Below, in pieces: positions 44,046-56,790 of a stretch of DNA of 64,000 nucleotides (positions are counted from its first letter, which is position 1; the number at the start of each line of letters is the position of its first letter). Source of the DNA: Anoplopoma fimbria (taxonomy: Eukaryota; Chordata; Actinopteri; Perciformes; Anoplopomatidae); the NCBI RefSeq assembly GCF_027596085.1, contig NC_072471.1, forward strand, positions 10,170,358-10,234,357, given 5' to 3'. Made by a program: the position numbers and the translations under genes. The notes beneath the pieces were generated by a model. The model worked only from the letters and a program-made list of their open reading frames with translations, was not told where the DNA came from and searched no databases.

Positions 44046-47000
44046 TAAAACATTTTTTATAACAAAAACATTAAATAATTGTACAATTAAAAGTCCTGCA
44101 TAAACAAAAATAGTTAATTTTGTAATTAATGTTATGGTAAACAGGCTAGCGAGCAAGCAAAACTAGAAAAGTAAAAAATAGGTTTTTAAGTGTTTCTGTG
44201 TTTTCATAGGCAACTTAATAAGGTTGTCAGAGCTACTGGTTCAAAACTTGATCACAGGAAAAAAAAGTATCCCTTTAGTTTAGATTGAAGTGTTTAACAA
44301 GCACAGAAGAGTGTTCTCTTTCTTGACTGTAGCAGCTGCTAACTTGCTGCTTGTAATTAGTAACTCTCTACTTCCGTAAAAAGCCACTGTTGTTCGTGAA
44401 GCTTGGGCATCTTTATATTATATAAAGCTGAATCAGAAGAGTGCACTGAAATGCAGTGCTGTGAAACACCCAACAGACATCCAATAAGATGGAACACTAA
44501 TGAGAATAACAAAAGAAATGAAAGCCAATTAAGTAAAGTAACATTCCTACATACAATGTCACTTTGTAAAAAGTTATTTGCCATTTCTGGATTTCTTTCA
44601 GTACGGCCTTAAGACCTCATGAAGCTTCAGTTAATATAATTCTGTGATGATTAACGATGGTGCCAGCCCTTTTTCAAATAGGTTATATCTCATGCTGGAA
44701 GGAAAGTTTGTATAGATTTTTCCAGCCAGGTAGCAATGTCAAACTTAAAAGTGCACCTGAACGGTAAACAGAGAGGTTCCCTGCTGATAAGAGCAGCAAA
44801 AAGCAAAGCTTTGAGAGTGAGAGGCAAATAAACCCAGAAATACCTGAGTCCTCAAGAGGTCTGTGAGGGAATGAGTAATATGTGAAAGCGAGTCGACGGC
44901 TAGAAAGCCCAGACATACTTTGCCCCCCGTTATCAGCCGGCGCAGATGTGCCTCAGCCTCCTCTGCTGCGCTCCCATTCGCCACATCCATCACAGAAGTG
45001 CACCTTGGGAGATTGAGAGGATGGTGCAAGCGCCAAGCTCACCATCTGCCGTCGTTTAGAAATAAATGACAGGCCCAAACCTAGTGGGAGCCCGTCTCAT
45101 TCCGATGCCAGCGCCGGTGCGGTGACGGGTCCGCCCAACCTTCCCTTTTCCCTAAAAATCAATGTGTGAGACCCCTGCCAGTCATGCTGGAGTGTGCCGC
45201 GGAGAGAGACTTGGAGTGGATTTGGTCGCTGAAGCACAGCCCTTTACTCGGGGGAGCGGGCAGGTGGAACAGTGTGGTGAAACCAGCTGTCTCCCCACTG
45301 ATTACAGCAGCCAACACGAAGAGTTGGAGAGCTCATAGACTCGAGGTGGATCCGACTGGAAAGCACCTCGAGCTCCACTTTATTTGATTAGAGGTGTATT
45401 GATGATCTACGATAAAGTAACTCTCTTGCAACAAGCTGGGAGTTTTATGGGCTATCTGCAGGTAGCGCTTTTATTCCAACATATTACTACTAGTTGATAT
45501 TTCACACACATACAAAGTCCACTGCAAGGGGAAACAAAACTGCAATTTAGCAGTTCTCCCAAGGTGGGGATTAAGGAAAATTAAGTAGTCAACTGAACCA
45601 AATGGACAATCCAGCTACTGTGCGAATGATAAATGAAGGCAGAAGATTCATAAAACTAACCCACAGACATAACCCTCATCAGGGAGAAAAACTACAGCCC
45701 AAATATCATCTGCCTAGAACATAAAAAAAGCCAACCCCTCCTTATCTTTAATCTCCTTGAGGATGATTTCCTCTAGATTTTCTTTCCCAACTGTAAGAAC
45801 AGGCAAAGTATTACTTCAATGAGTTTTTCGTACGTGACAGCTAATATAAGTTGGGCCCCAGAACTGAGAAGGGAGGTAGACTTTATTAATTTCATGGATT
45901 TGAAAATGAGCCGTGGTGATAAGGCTATCACTCTCTTATCGGGAGATGGCGGGGGCGTAATTAAGCCGATAGCCGGCGATGATGAGGAAGTGGTGTGAAA
46001 AAAAAGCCTTGGGGATGTGAGGGCTGAATCTTCAGGGCTCGTTTAACAGAGGGATGATTAGATTGGCACTTAATTGCCACCTTTTCTATTTTTAGGGTGG
46101 GAGGGTTTTCTTATGAGCCTCCCATCCCCACTTCTTTGATTCTTTTTTTTTTGTGTGGTGAAGGTCAGTTTAGAGAATAGTTCCATTGTTAAATGGGTTG
46201 AGAAGTCAAAAGGGTATGTGCCAGGTTAGATTGAGGAAGGGGAATGTGTCACCTTCCTTGCCTGTGTGGATATCTGGTAGATTGGGGTCAAGAGCAGTTG
46301 GACTGCAGTGTAATAGCAAAAGACAGCATGTTCGTATGAAATGGCGTTTCATCTCTAGAACTTTACCAAGAGCTTCAGACTTTGATAATTGTTTTTCAGC
46401 GACAAAACAGGCTTACAAATAAGTTTTTATTGATTCCTCGCCTCACTGTCTCACTCTACCGAAAATCCTAACTCAAAGCCTGGACATCTTCTGAATCCTA
46501 TTTCATGTCAGATTATGACCAGGACGACCAGGCCAGAGCTACAGAAAATAGTTACAATGTTTTCTCTGGAGAGGGGGACGTGTAACATATAAAAAAAAAC
46601 ACCTCATTCCAATTAGAATCTGCAGCACAGAGAGTGAATGCAGTCACATGAGTGAGTAGTGTCAGGGTGATCAAGATAGAGGTAGAGGAGCCAGGATCTC
46701 AGGCATGAAAATGTTTAACTGTCAGAAAGTGTGAAACCACAACTTGTAAAGATGAAAGTAATAACTGGACTAGAAGTCATCTTAAGCCAGTAGTGTTGAA
46801 AAAAAAAAAAACATCTAAAAAATATTCTAAGTCCACTGAGGTTCAGTCACCTTTAGCATTTGGCATTCAGTGATTTCAAGTTTCTAATAGAATTCAAGGT
46901 TTGACTATTTGGTTCGATAAAGCGCCATTCAGTTAAAACTGATTTTCAGTTAAAATGCAGCCTAGTTTAATCTACCAAGCATCCTTTAGAATTAGGAAGT

Positions 47001-47210
47001 AGTGAGCATTTATGCAGCCAGGTGGAAAGTATAAATATGTGGAGGTTGGGATGGTGGATAGACGTGTCGCCCGTCATACTTTCATAAAATAGACCAGAGT
47101 TCCTATCATATTATTGTTCTAATTTCCGACTTACCCAACCTGTCTGTGGCACTTTCACTCCAATTGAAGATGCAAATCTTTACAAAAATTAGTCATGAGT
47201 AAATATTATA
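44046..47210. other. gene-free stretch
   Basis: 44960-45400 and 45890-46110 are GC-richer, non-repetitive and possible conserved elements. The frames at 44357-45387 and 46186 have no supporting features. Confidence 0.35.
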
Positions 47211-47216
47211 TCTTAA

Positions 47217-47575
47217 AAAGGCAAAACCATTTCTAAAAACACTGGGCACTGTAGTTTTTAGCAAATGTTTCTCAATAAGTAATTCGGTGAATTTATTGGG
47301 GACTACTTTCATATTTGGAGCTATAGTGTCCATTTACAGCAGCGAGACAGTGTGTTTGACAAAGAACCCCAAATAAACTACAGTGGCCATGTTCATTATA
47401 ATAAAGGAAAATGTCAGCCTGTGCAACAGTGTGGCTCATTGATGTGTTTTTGTGCAACAGTGGAGCTCTTTGGCACAGAGAAATAAGCTGTATCAGGCTT
47501 TGGATACACAGACAGTACTTGTTTGTGCGATGAATTTATTGTTGGTTGTGTCTTTCATGGGATTTGTTGACATTT
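47217..47575. repeat. interspersed repeat, uninterrupted copy
   Basis: ACACTGGGCACTGTAG, TTATTGGGGACTAC, CATGTTCATTATAATAAAGG, TTTTTGTGCAACAGTGGAG and GGATTTGTTGACAT occur in order. The same order is found at 55560-56790, where it is split by extra DNA. Confidence 0.75.
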
Positions 47576-49180
47576 GTCAATTACAGTGTCTCTAATTCTG
47601 ACTTTGAAATAGTTGTGCAACACCTTTGAGTTCCTAGGCAAAACAAATTATAACTTCAGTATTGAATGCAGTGGCATTTCCTCAGGACTTTTTGAATCCT
47701 AGTAGTGCAGTAAGCTTTGATAGGGTGACTTTAAATTACCTGTCCACCAAGATGTGATTGCACAACAAGAGGCAATGCTCAAAACTAATGAAGACCTTTG
47801 TGCGAGACAGATGAGAGAATATTCCTCTGGCTCCCCCTGACACCCACAATACCTTCCAGTGTAAACAGCTCAGCCTGCAGAAAGGGGCTGCAAAGCCTGC
47901 CTGTAAAATCATAATCCCTGCTCCTTCGACGGATGCACGGGAGAATAGAGTGTTATCACCCTGGTTGACACACTCCTGTGTTTTCCCCCAGCATCCTCGA
48001 GGGTTTATCATTCCAGCATTCATTCCATTATCCCCAGCACACTGGGGCTGTCCTCGGAGCAGGGGAACGAGACGACTTGTCAGGGTCGCAGAACAAAGAG
48101 GGAGCATGTCGAGTAGCGGATTAGACTGGGAGAGGAAGTGTGGGGCTTCGGGGGAGAGAAATCAAGAAAAAAGGGATGGAGGAGGAGAGCGAACGTGAGG
48201 GATGTACAAAGTGAAAGAAAGGAGGGGGACAGAGGGACAACTTCTTTCTTGTTTCACAGCTACAATGTTGATTTCCCCCTTCTGCTACTTGAAACTCCTG
48301 TTTTGCATTTACAAAACCTCCTTTGTTCTTTTTTTTCGGAACATTTTTTAACTACAAAACCTCATGAGGAACAGCGGTGTTCTTTTTTTTATTCTTTTGT
48401 CTGCAGTGGACGCTGCTTGTTTTGATTTGTGCCCCACAGGAGGATGGCTGTCATGCAAAGAAGGGAAAATGTACTGACCTATAAAAGAAGGCCTGAGAGA
48501 ATGTCAGAAATAAAGTTCCTTTTATTTAGTTTTTTAAATGGGCAACTTTTGGCCTTTTGTCAGATGGAATATTTTTCCCCCTACACATTTAATTCCTGTC
48601 TCACTTAAAATGTCTGCTTCGTTCTTACTTTTTCAAAATAGTTGCTGATGAATTTTCAGTAAATCGACTGTTCATCTAATCAGCTAATTGTTTCAGCTTT
48701 AGTAATAGTCATTAGCTGTAACACTGCTATGATGGTGCAGATAATTACATTTGAGCTTATTCAACTCTTTCACTTACTAAATCTGATATAATTCAGTTGT
48801 GGGAAGACAGATAATGAATACAAATGACTTAATGCTGAACCTGACAACAGAATGAGGCTAATATGTAGCCTGATACTTTAAATTTAAATTAGTAAGTGGT
48901 TGATCTGAATTTAAAAAAATGACTTTTTGGTCTTGACTTATTGATGTGTGTCATTCAAATTAGATATTGAAATTGTTCTTTATGGTTAAGATTCAGGACC
49001 ATCTAGCCAAACTATTAGGAATATTTTATTTATAGGGTTTGTTAATACTGTAATTTATCCAGGTAGGTTGTGTCGGGATGTTTTTTATAGTCAATCAAAT
49101 ACGCATTCAAGTGAAGCATCCTGGAGACAAAGACCTAATTTTGTGTTTAACCACAGCAGATTAGATCTAACCATCTGCAT

Positions 49181-49214
<34 letters not shown>

Positions 49215-51005
49215 CACACATACACACAGGTGACACATCATCCCACAATACATCCAAAAAGCTATAAGGCGCAGACAAGCGCGTGCTGCAACCCCTAGAT
49301 CCCACACTTCATTACCCGTCCAGCCATCCCTGACTGGAGTAAATCGATGCAGGATAATAGCCAGCGCCCTCGCTCCTGCATCACTCCGTCTCTCCCTCCC
49401 CCATCCCACTATGCCTACATCCATCCACCCTTTCCCCCTTCATACCACAACTCATCCATTCGTCTTGCTGTTTCTACATCCACTCATTCTCCTCTGTTTT
49501 TTCTCCTGTTCTTTCTACTGCCTCTGTCCGACCCCATATCCTCACTTCACCCCTCTGTCCTCCAACCCCACCATCTTCTCACTATCAACTCGCGCTACCC
49601 CTCTTCTCCCTCCACGTCCACCCCGTCCCCCTCCTTCCTCACCATCTCAGCTGTCTGTTTTCATCACATCTGTAGATCATTCCTCTTATCAGGTGCGGCT
49701 CCTGTAATACTGCTGTCGTACATAACATGTCTGTTGTGATCACTGACAGCTTGGCCGAGCTGCATTGGCAGTAACAGGGATAAAAAGCTCATTTTGCATG
49801 CGGTTCAGTGTCACTTCTGTCTGTCTGGGTTGCTTCCTTTAATTTAAGTCTGCTGCATCTCTGGGGAAGGAGGCGTTAATAGTCTGCTGAGGATTGGCCG
49901 GGGTGTTTAAAGATTCCATTTATTAAGGGTGTCGGTTTACAGGCAAGCAGAGAAGTTGCTGCTGTAACACTTTGTAATGGCTACATTACCTTCATTTAAT
50001 ACTCTAAATTGATGCTGGCTGCCAGCGGGGGGGATAAAAGCAGCTGGAATGGTCAAAGTTTTAACATTTCTTCAAACTAACCTAGGATATCATTTATTGT
50101 GGTTAATGGCCCAGCGCAGGCTTGTTGCATACAATTAAAGCTGTGATCCATTATCGCTAAAAACAACAAAATGGCCTGTCATGCTTGCTTTATTTACATT
50201 CATGAGGTCCACAAATATTTGAACTGACTGCGATTGCACTATAATATGCAATAAGTTGAAATGATTGCCTTTTTTTATTTTGACTTTGTATTTTCAAACA
50301 AATTGTGCAACCTTGGGACATGTTTTAACGACCCAAGTGCAATACTGTTACCTTAAATGGCCATTTTTTAGGCTTTAAAACCACAAAGGTTGTCTAATGT
50401 GACTGCATTATCTAATGTATACACATTGTGAACTATTACAAATTGTGGTAGTGCTCTCACTTCATCACTCACAGCAGGAAAGCAACAATTTCACTTTTCT
50501 CTGTCAGTCAAACCAAGTACTCAACAACACTGAATAATGAATGATTACGCTTTAAACAAGGACTTGATTTGTGATTTGCAAGATTTTCTGGTGACTAAAC
50601 ATTAAGAGTAGTTTGATGGGGGGATTAAAGAAGATGCATAAAATATTTAAGGGGGAACTGTGATAAATTGAGGCTTCAGCAAAAGGATCTATATTTAACA
50701 CATTCATAGAGCATAACATTCCTGTGACCTGATTCGAAATCAGTGCTCACCAATACATTTACAGAAAATGGTGTTGAAGTACTTTGCGACGTGAAATAAA
50801 GAATATAGAGAGACAAAAAGTTATCGAATATCAGAAACCCTCAAGGTTTATGTCAATCCTCAGTTATTTTGCTGTTTGTTTGGAATCTAGAACATGAATT
50901 ATAACCGATCCTTGTTGTTTAGACGTGGGGTTTTTTCTCCAAACTTAAAACTATTCAGAACATCATATTGAAAGCATCAATTTGTTTTCTTTTGTTTTTT
51001 TTACA
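47576..51005. other. gene-free stretch
   Basis: Block 47780-48110 is GC-richer. 48630-48710 is a repeat scrap (AATCGACTGTTCATCTAATC). CA run at 49184-49228. 49380-49650 is a C/T-rich tract giving low-complexity Ser/Pro frames. 49740-50040 is a possible conserved element. Confidence 0.35.
49184..49228. repeat. (CA)n microsatellite, interrupted
   Basis: CA dinucleotides with a TG and a TA interruption. Confidence 0.93.
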
Positions 51006-51009
51006 GCAA

Positions 51010-51330
51010 ACAATGACTTGTCATAGTAAGTAAATAACAGGTCTCACTAATAACATTAAAGATGGTCCTGTTGTATTCAAGTGTCTCAGCATGCACAGTA
51101 CCAGGACCCTGAAACTGAAGCAGCTGAAGTTCCAATATTCCTCATTAATAGCTCTGTTTTTGGTCTCCACCATGTCCTGAGGAAAATATGTGTCTCTTTA
51201 GCTGCTAAATGCTCCACTATGTTCATCACCTAGCTGTTAACTCCATCTGTCTGCTGTTTGGTGCTGAGCATATAGTGTACAGTGGGATTTTACAGCTTTT
51301 TTGCCTGTTGCGTCAGAAAACGACGCCGTA
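51010..51330 (+). repeat. degenerate interspersed repeat
   Basis: GACTTGTCATAGTAAG, CTAATAACATTAAAGATGG, GCTAAATGCTCCACTATGTTC and CTGTTTGGTGCTGAGCATAT. Parts recur at 57140-57215, 61880-62000 and inverted at 31985-32150. Confidence 0.65.
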
Positions 51331-53603
51331 AAAGCGGAACAAAAGTTGCAATACAGACAGCTAAACAATGAGCTTTATATTGTCACATTGCTTGCACATT
51401 GTCTGCACATTGTCAAGATACATTTATAACATGCAAAAATGTTACTTTAAAAACATATAGCTTCTTTTACATGCTGACGTCGAAATTTTGTCTGACTCGG
51501 CGGCTAATAATTATGGTCTGAATAATAAAACGTACATGTGACAAAAACATCAACATGTTACAATATGATCAACATTGTATTGTTAGCTTCTTACATGCCA
51601 AGTACAGCTTGACAGAGTTGCTGGTGTGACTATACAGCAGACTCTTGTTTTCTTGTGAAATTGGACGTCCGTTTGAACTATATGGTTGTGATTGATTGGC
51701 AGATTAGGGTTGAATTAGAAATACTCTTACACTTGGTTGAACATTATAACACCCACATACAGATTGTGCTAGAGCTAGAGAATTTTCATCCTGTACCAAC
51801 AGCCAAATATCTACTTTCTTACACCTGTGTGTTCGCTTGAACTTAAACCATCTGTTCACATTCCTGAGGCTCCTGATATCACACTCAGGGTCTCTATGTG
51901 CTGGAGCCAATTTTAGGTGACACTACTAGAAGCCTTGCACAAGGGTGTCTGTACCAGCTACTGTAGGTCAGAACGGTTTCTACCAATGTGAAAAAGTCCA
52001 TTTATTTTCTAACACGTGGACCAGATCACGGATTTTACAAGAGTTATCACAAGTAGAAATCATCTTTGGAAAGGAAAAAGTAGTCTGCAGCTGAACTATT
52101 GAGCAACATTTCTCATCAGTCCGTCATGTGATGAGCCGCACACATGTATTAGCTCATTTACCGCCTGGAGTCCGCAGCAACACGGACTTCTGCAGCTGGC
52201 AGCTATCTGCTACCTCAACTCAGCCAGCGCATTATATAACAGTGTGAACACCACTCTCTGTCTGGAGGAGAAGACACATTCGAGTTTACAGTGGAAGTCT
52301 GTCAAGAATAGCAGGTTGATAAAGTGACAAGAACATTTCTGGAAATAAATGAAGGCAGATATGAATGCACGGACTGAAAGCTCAACTTGAATGTCAACAA
52401 CATATATTTTATGATTTATTTAGAATCTCTAAGGCCCATTTCTCAAAGCAAACAGACTACATGATGACACTGATGTATACTTTTCCCGAATCTATAGGTC
52501 TCAGCTGTCTTAAGATTTAAAAGCCGCCGCCTTCCTGTCAAGGGGGAAGCGAATAAACATGACAAACAGTGTGTGACTCTTCATTTCAAGAATTATTCTA
52601 CTTCGAATGATGTAGTTGAAAAGGGCTGTGGACCAATAAAGATAACACAACGTCTTTAACTATAAATGTCAAGAACAATCCAGATACTCATGCCAAAACT
52701 TAAAATGAACTTCAAACATGTAGGGGGTCGACCTGCAGTGCACTGAAAATCAAATTTTCATGATTTTGCAGTAAGAGCAACCTGCAGATCAGTCACACTG
52801 ATGCTAACAAGGGGAATATGAAGTACATGTAACAGACGGAGGGTGAGGCAGAGCAAACACTGCGGCAGCAGCTGCTCTCTGCAGTACAACCATTAAGACG
52901 GGAGGAGGCGACGCTAGGAGGAGGCGCATAATGAATGTGCATTGGTGGTGCGCCTCAACATCTGTGCACCCCAAAGCCCTGCCATACCTTCACCTTCTCG
53001 TAGATACACTCATCTCTCCCTACATTTCTTCTTTTTAACCGCTTCTTCTTTATTTGTTCACGTTTTTATTCTGTTCGTTTTTAAATGCATTCTCTTGTGT
53101 GTGGAAGCAATGGTGACTTGAAAAAAGGTGGAGGAGGGAGAAAGTTAAGACTCCAGAGATAGAGATAGAGACAGAGACGGGGGAAGTGGGGGGGAGGAAG
53201 AGCATCCGCATCCGCATCCCCCTGCCTCCTCGCCCCCTCAGCCCTCCACCCCCTTACAACTTTTCTTTGGGGGCTTCTTATAAACCAACCATCTATCTCC
53301 ATTATGCCCCCGAAATTGCTATTTGTCGCTTTGCGGGGAAGAAATAATCAATATGTCTTGTGGGGGCAGCGAGCGCATTAGAGGAAGCAAATTGATGTCT
53401 CTCGCCCCAGCGCTCCTCACCCAGCACACTGCACCACAGCTAATGGGAAGCCTCGCTGGCTGGCAGACAGGGAGCCAGCATGTGTGTGCGTATGTGTGCG
53501 TGTGTGTGTCAATGCACATGAGTGAATGAATGAGCGAGTGGTCAGGCAATAGGGAATTTGTTAATGCAAAGTGAATGCCAGTGTTTGGCTGTGTGTTTGT
53601 GTG

Positions 53604-53664
<61 letters not shown>

Positions 53665-54290
53665 TGTCCTGTCTGTTTGTGTGTGTCCAGTGCCGACAGA
53701 GCCTTATCTCTCCCAGCCATCCGGTTTTAGGTCTTTGGGCTGTCAGAGGCAGATAGCCCTGTCACTACCGCAGCATCCCCTTTCCCCGAGAGCCTTGAAG
53801 GCTTCCTATACCGACTGACACTTCCAGAAAACCCCCACCTGATAAGTGCATTCCAGACGGACGTGACTGGCCCTGTCGTCTATCCCCTCCGCATGGCTTT
53901 TATTTCATTATACTTTTCTATTGTTCTCGATTACAGGCCAGAGAAAGTCAACATCCCTTTTTCTTGATTTCATAAAACGTCTGTTTTTCATCTAACAACT
54001 GCAAATGGTTTAATCTGTTGGTTGCTGTTGGTGCTTTGAACCTCAAGATCAGTTTTGGATGTGTGCTGCTGTGGAAGAATTTTATTTTTTTCATCTGTTT
54101 CACGCAATCTATAGACAGACAATTGTATAAACCTTGAAAATGCGACTGCAGTTTCTAACACCTGTATGCTGGGTATAATTCATGAATTACCACAGTCATT
54201 ATGAATTTATATTTTTTCATTCACTGCATATTCTATGGCACCATTAATCTTTTTTAGATTAATGGTTGAATACTGCAACAAGTAATTTTC
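51331..54290. other. gene-free stretch
   Basis: 52840-52990 is GC-rich with GGAGGAGGCG repeats. 53125-53260 is purine-rich, then pyrimidine-rich, with three GCATCC units. The TG run lies at 53605-53661. No gene support. Confidence 0.35.
53605..53661. repeat. (TG)n microsatellite
   Basis: About 28 TG dinucleotides, with looser TG-rich DNA from about 53478. Confidence 0.96.
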
Positions 54291-54294
54291 TCTT

Positions 54295-54760
54295 CATCTC
54301 TTTGTTTGTTCATTAGCGCAGTTACTCCAAAAATATTAATTAAAAATAATTGAATCCACTATAGCAATGCTCATGCAGATCAAATCCTTAGAAGTGTATG
54401 TGTATTTTTATTCTCACATTTAAGAATGAAATGATAAATATGTTTGACCAATTAACAGAAATATAGTCATTTATATTGTGTCTTAGTATAGATTCTCAAA
54501 TGTGAGAAATGTTTTATGTAATTATAAATTGAATATTTTAGGTTGTTGGTTGGAAAAAACAAGCAATATGAGCTCTTATAGGGCTTAGGCTCAATAGGAA
54601 CTTGTCAATGGCTTTTAATTTTTAATTTTTTACATTTCAAAAATTTGCTAAAGTAGACAGAGCTTGCCAGTTGTCATGGAAATAAAAAATTTTCCTGAGC
54701 AGTTTAAAAACTTCTTGTTAAAATAATCAGTTATTCATTAATCAGTGATGAAAATAACAA
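54295..54760. repeat. degenerate interspersed repeat, same family as 43745-44045
   Basis: GTTGTTGGTTGGAAAAAACAA and ATAATCAGTTATTCATTAATCAG match the family phrases; heavily decayed and AT-rich. Confidence 0.5.
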
Positions 54761-55559
54761 TTAGTGCCAACTCTCTAAGTGTGTCCCTCTCAACATATCA
54801 ATTTATTTCTGAGTGAGTAAGAGAGCAGAGATGACAAAACGTGAAGGGGTTTAAGTTTGTATTCAAATCCCATGACGTGTGTCTCTGCCTATTCTTTAGA
54901 GGTCCACAATAAATGCAAAAAGCACAAATGCAAAACTGACACCATGGAGGCAGCAACAGAATAACATCACTGTCACTGCATTATGATATGAGAAATGAAT
55001 ATGTAAATAGTGCGACTGATACTACGAAAGCCAGGGAATAAATTCATCTTTCTGTCATACTCTCTCACACACGCACAAAATCAATCTCTGGCTGTGTCAT
55101 CGGAGTGCTCAGATGGCTATGTGTCTCATCTCAGACACAGGACGGGGGGCGTCACAACAGGATTCTCAATTATCCATTTATTCGCTGCAGAGGGCATTAG
55201 GGGTCTGTCAATCCTCATTTACCCGGGCCGCACTTGCACAAAACTAGAGCCATGACCACACACACATTTGGCGTTGGCTGGTTTTAGCACAAAAATGGGC
55301 CAGCTTGAGATTTCTTCTACCAGAGCTATTTCAACTTTCCCTGTTATTTTCCTCATTGTCATGTGTTGTAAACACAGAGAAAATATTCTGATTGAGATAA
55401 TTAAAGTATTAGGGATTTAAAAAAAATTCTCCTTAATGTAAACAAATCCGAGGAAAAACCAAAACCAACAATGGGTTAGTCTTTCTCTCAATACTTTCCG
55501 ACTCAGCCTCAAGCATATACATTTTACTGAAGACGTAAGTCTTAAGAAATGGATGATAA

Positions 55560-56790
55560 ATGTACAATTTTATCTTTAAGAAAGAGTTTCCTAAAACAAC
55601 TGGGCACTGTATCAGTTTCAGGCAAATGTTACACAAACTGGAGGGAGTAGTGGATTTGTTGGGGACTATTTTCAGCTGTGGATTAATACACATTTAGTGC
55701 AACAGAGAATTTAAAACATCAGGACGATGTGTGTGGGATTTACTACATGGGAACTACAGTGCCCATGTTCATTGAAATGAAAGAACATGTTACCCAGTGC
55801 AACAATCAAACTAAATCCATTTTTTCCCACCAAAATTATTACGTATATGCAGGTTTTTTATAACATTGGATGACAGGACTAAATAGGCGATAGACTTATT
55901 TCTGATTGCCAGTAGCGAGTAGAGTATGCCTTTCTGTTTTTTTTTCTGGTGTGTAACATTCAACATCACGATTAATGCGCCAGAAAACAGTGAACCTTTT
56001 AGGTGGTTACTTCTCTTTTATATATGTTACATATTCAATCTGTCTTTCAAACTCATAAACCAGAGTTGGTGATAGTTGGAACAGTGGAAAGACAAATAAA
56101 TAAAATGTGTTTTAGAATGATCAGGGAGGCAAAATTGTCTGACTGGAGTCTGGTTGGCTTTAAGTAGAGCATATAAATTGTATGTTTTGTTTGTTAGTTA
56201 ATTTAAATAATTATCCAATGTTGATTTTTTTTAAATAAATATTAAATTCCATGTGCTTCACATTTACCGTTTATCAGTTATAACAGACATTGAGAGTATT
56301 TATTTATTGAAAGAAGGGCAAAGTACGGCACAAAAGGCTTTTCTCAATGGAGAACATGTTTTTGCTCTTCTCCCGTCTGGCAAGAGTTTGACTGACAGAT
56401 TCATCATCCAATCAACTGCCAAGTATTTTTTGAAAGTGCCTGCTCTTTTCCAAACAGTTTCAAATGAGGGCATTTCAGACAGTTCTGCTTATCAAACCAA
56501 CTGGTGCTTCAAATTTGCATCAGAGTATCATGCTGGAAAACAGTATCCCCCTGTGTCGGGAGACGATAAAATACCTGTGACTACTGCAGTCATTTGTCCA
56601 GGGAATGAATGCCAACTAAAGACAAAAGCCAGATGTTAGCAATTTTTTTTGTCAGGTAGGGAGTGTTTTTGCACAACAATGGAAGTCAATGGCACAGAGG
56701 AATATATCAGGTGTGATACATGGGAAATACTTGTTACGAGGATCAATTTAGTGTTAGTTTTTTTTTTGTTTTTTATGAGATTAGTTGACA
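55560..56790. repeat. interspersed repeat split by ~845-bp insertion
   Basis: 55575-55805 matches the first half and 56653-56790 the second half of the repeat at 47217-47575. The DNA between (about 55806-56652) is absent from that copy. Confidence 0.7.
56253..56639 (+). pseudogene. open frame in the insert, possible decayed helicase-like fragment
   Basis: 128 codons. LKEGQSTAQKAFLNGEHVFA followed by LLPSGKSL resembles motif I of RecQ-like helicases (usual form LPTGxGKS), with part of the Walker A loop missing. The rest of the frame shows nothing recognisable. It may come from a mobile-element gene. The match is short and could be chance. Confidence 0.25.

Noticed and set aside
49347..49739. 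130-codon Ser/Pro-rich frame
   Set aside because: Lies in a C/T-rich tract; two overlapping frames are both open, which indicates composition rather than coding.
53319..53720. 133-codon frame rich in Thr-His
   Set aside because: Produced by the TG/CA repeat.
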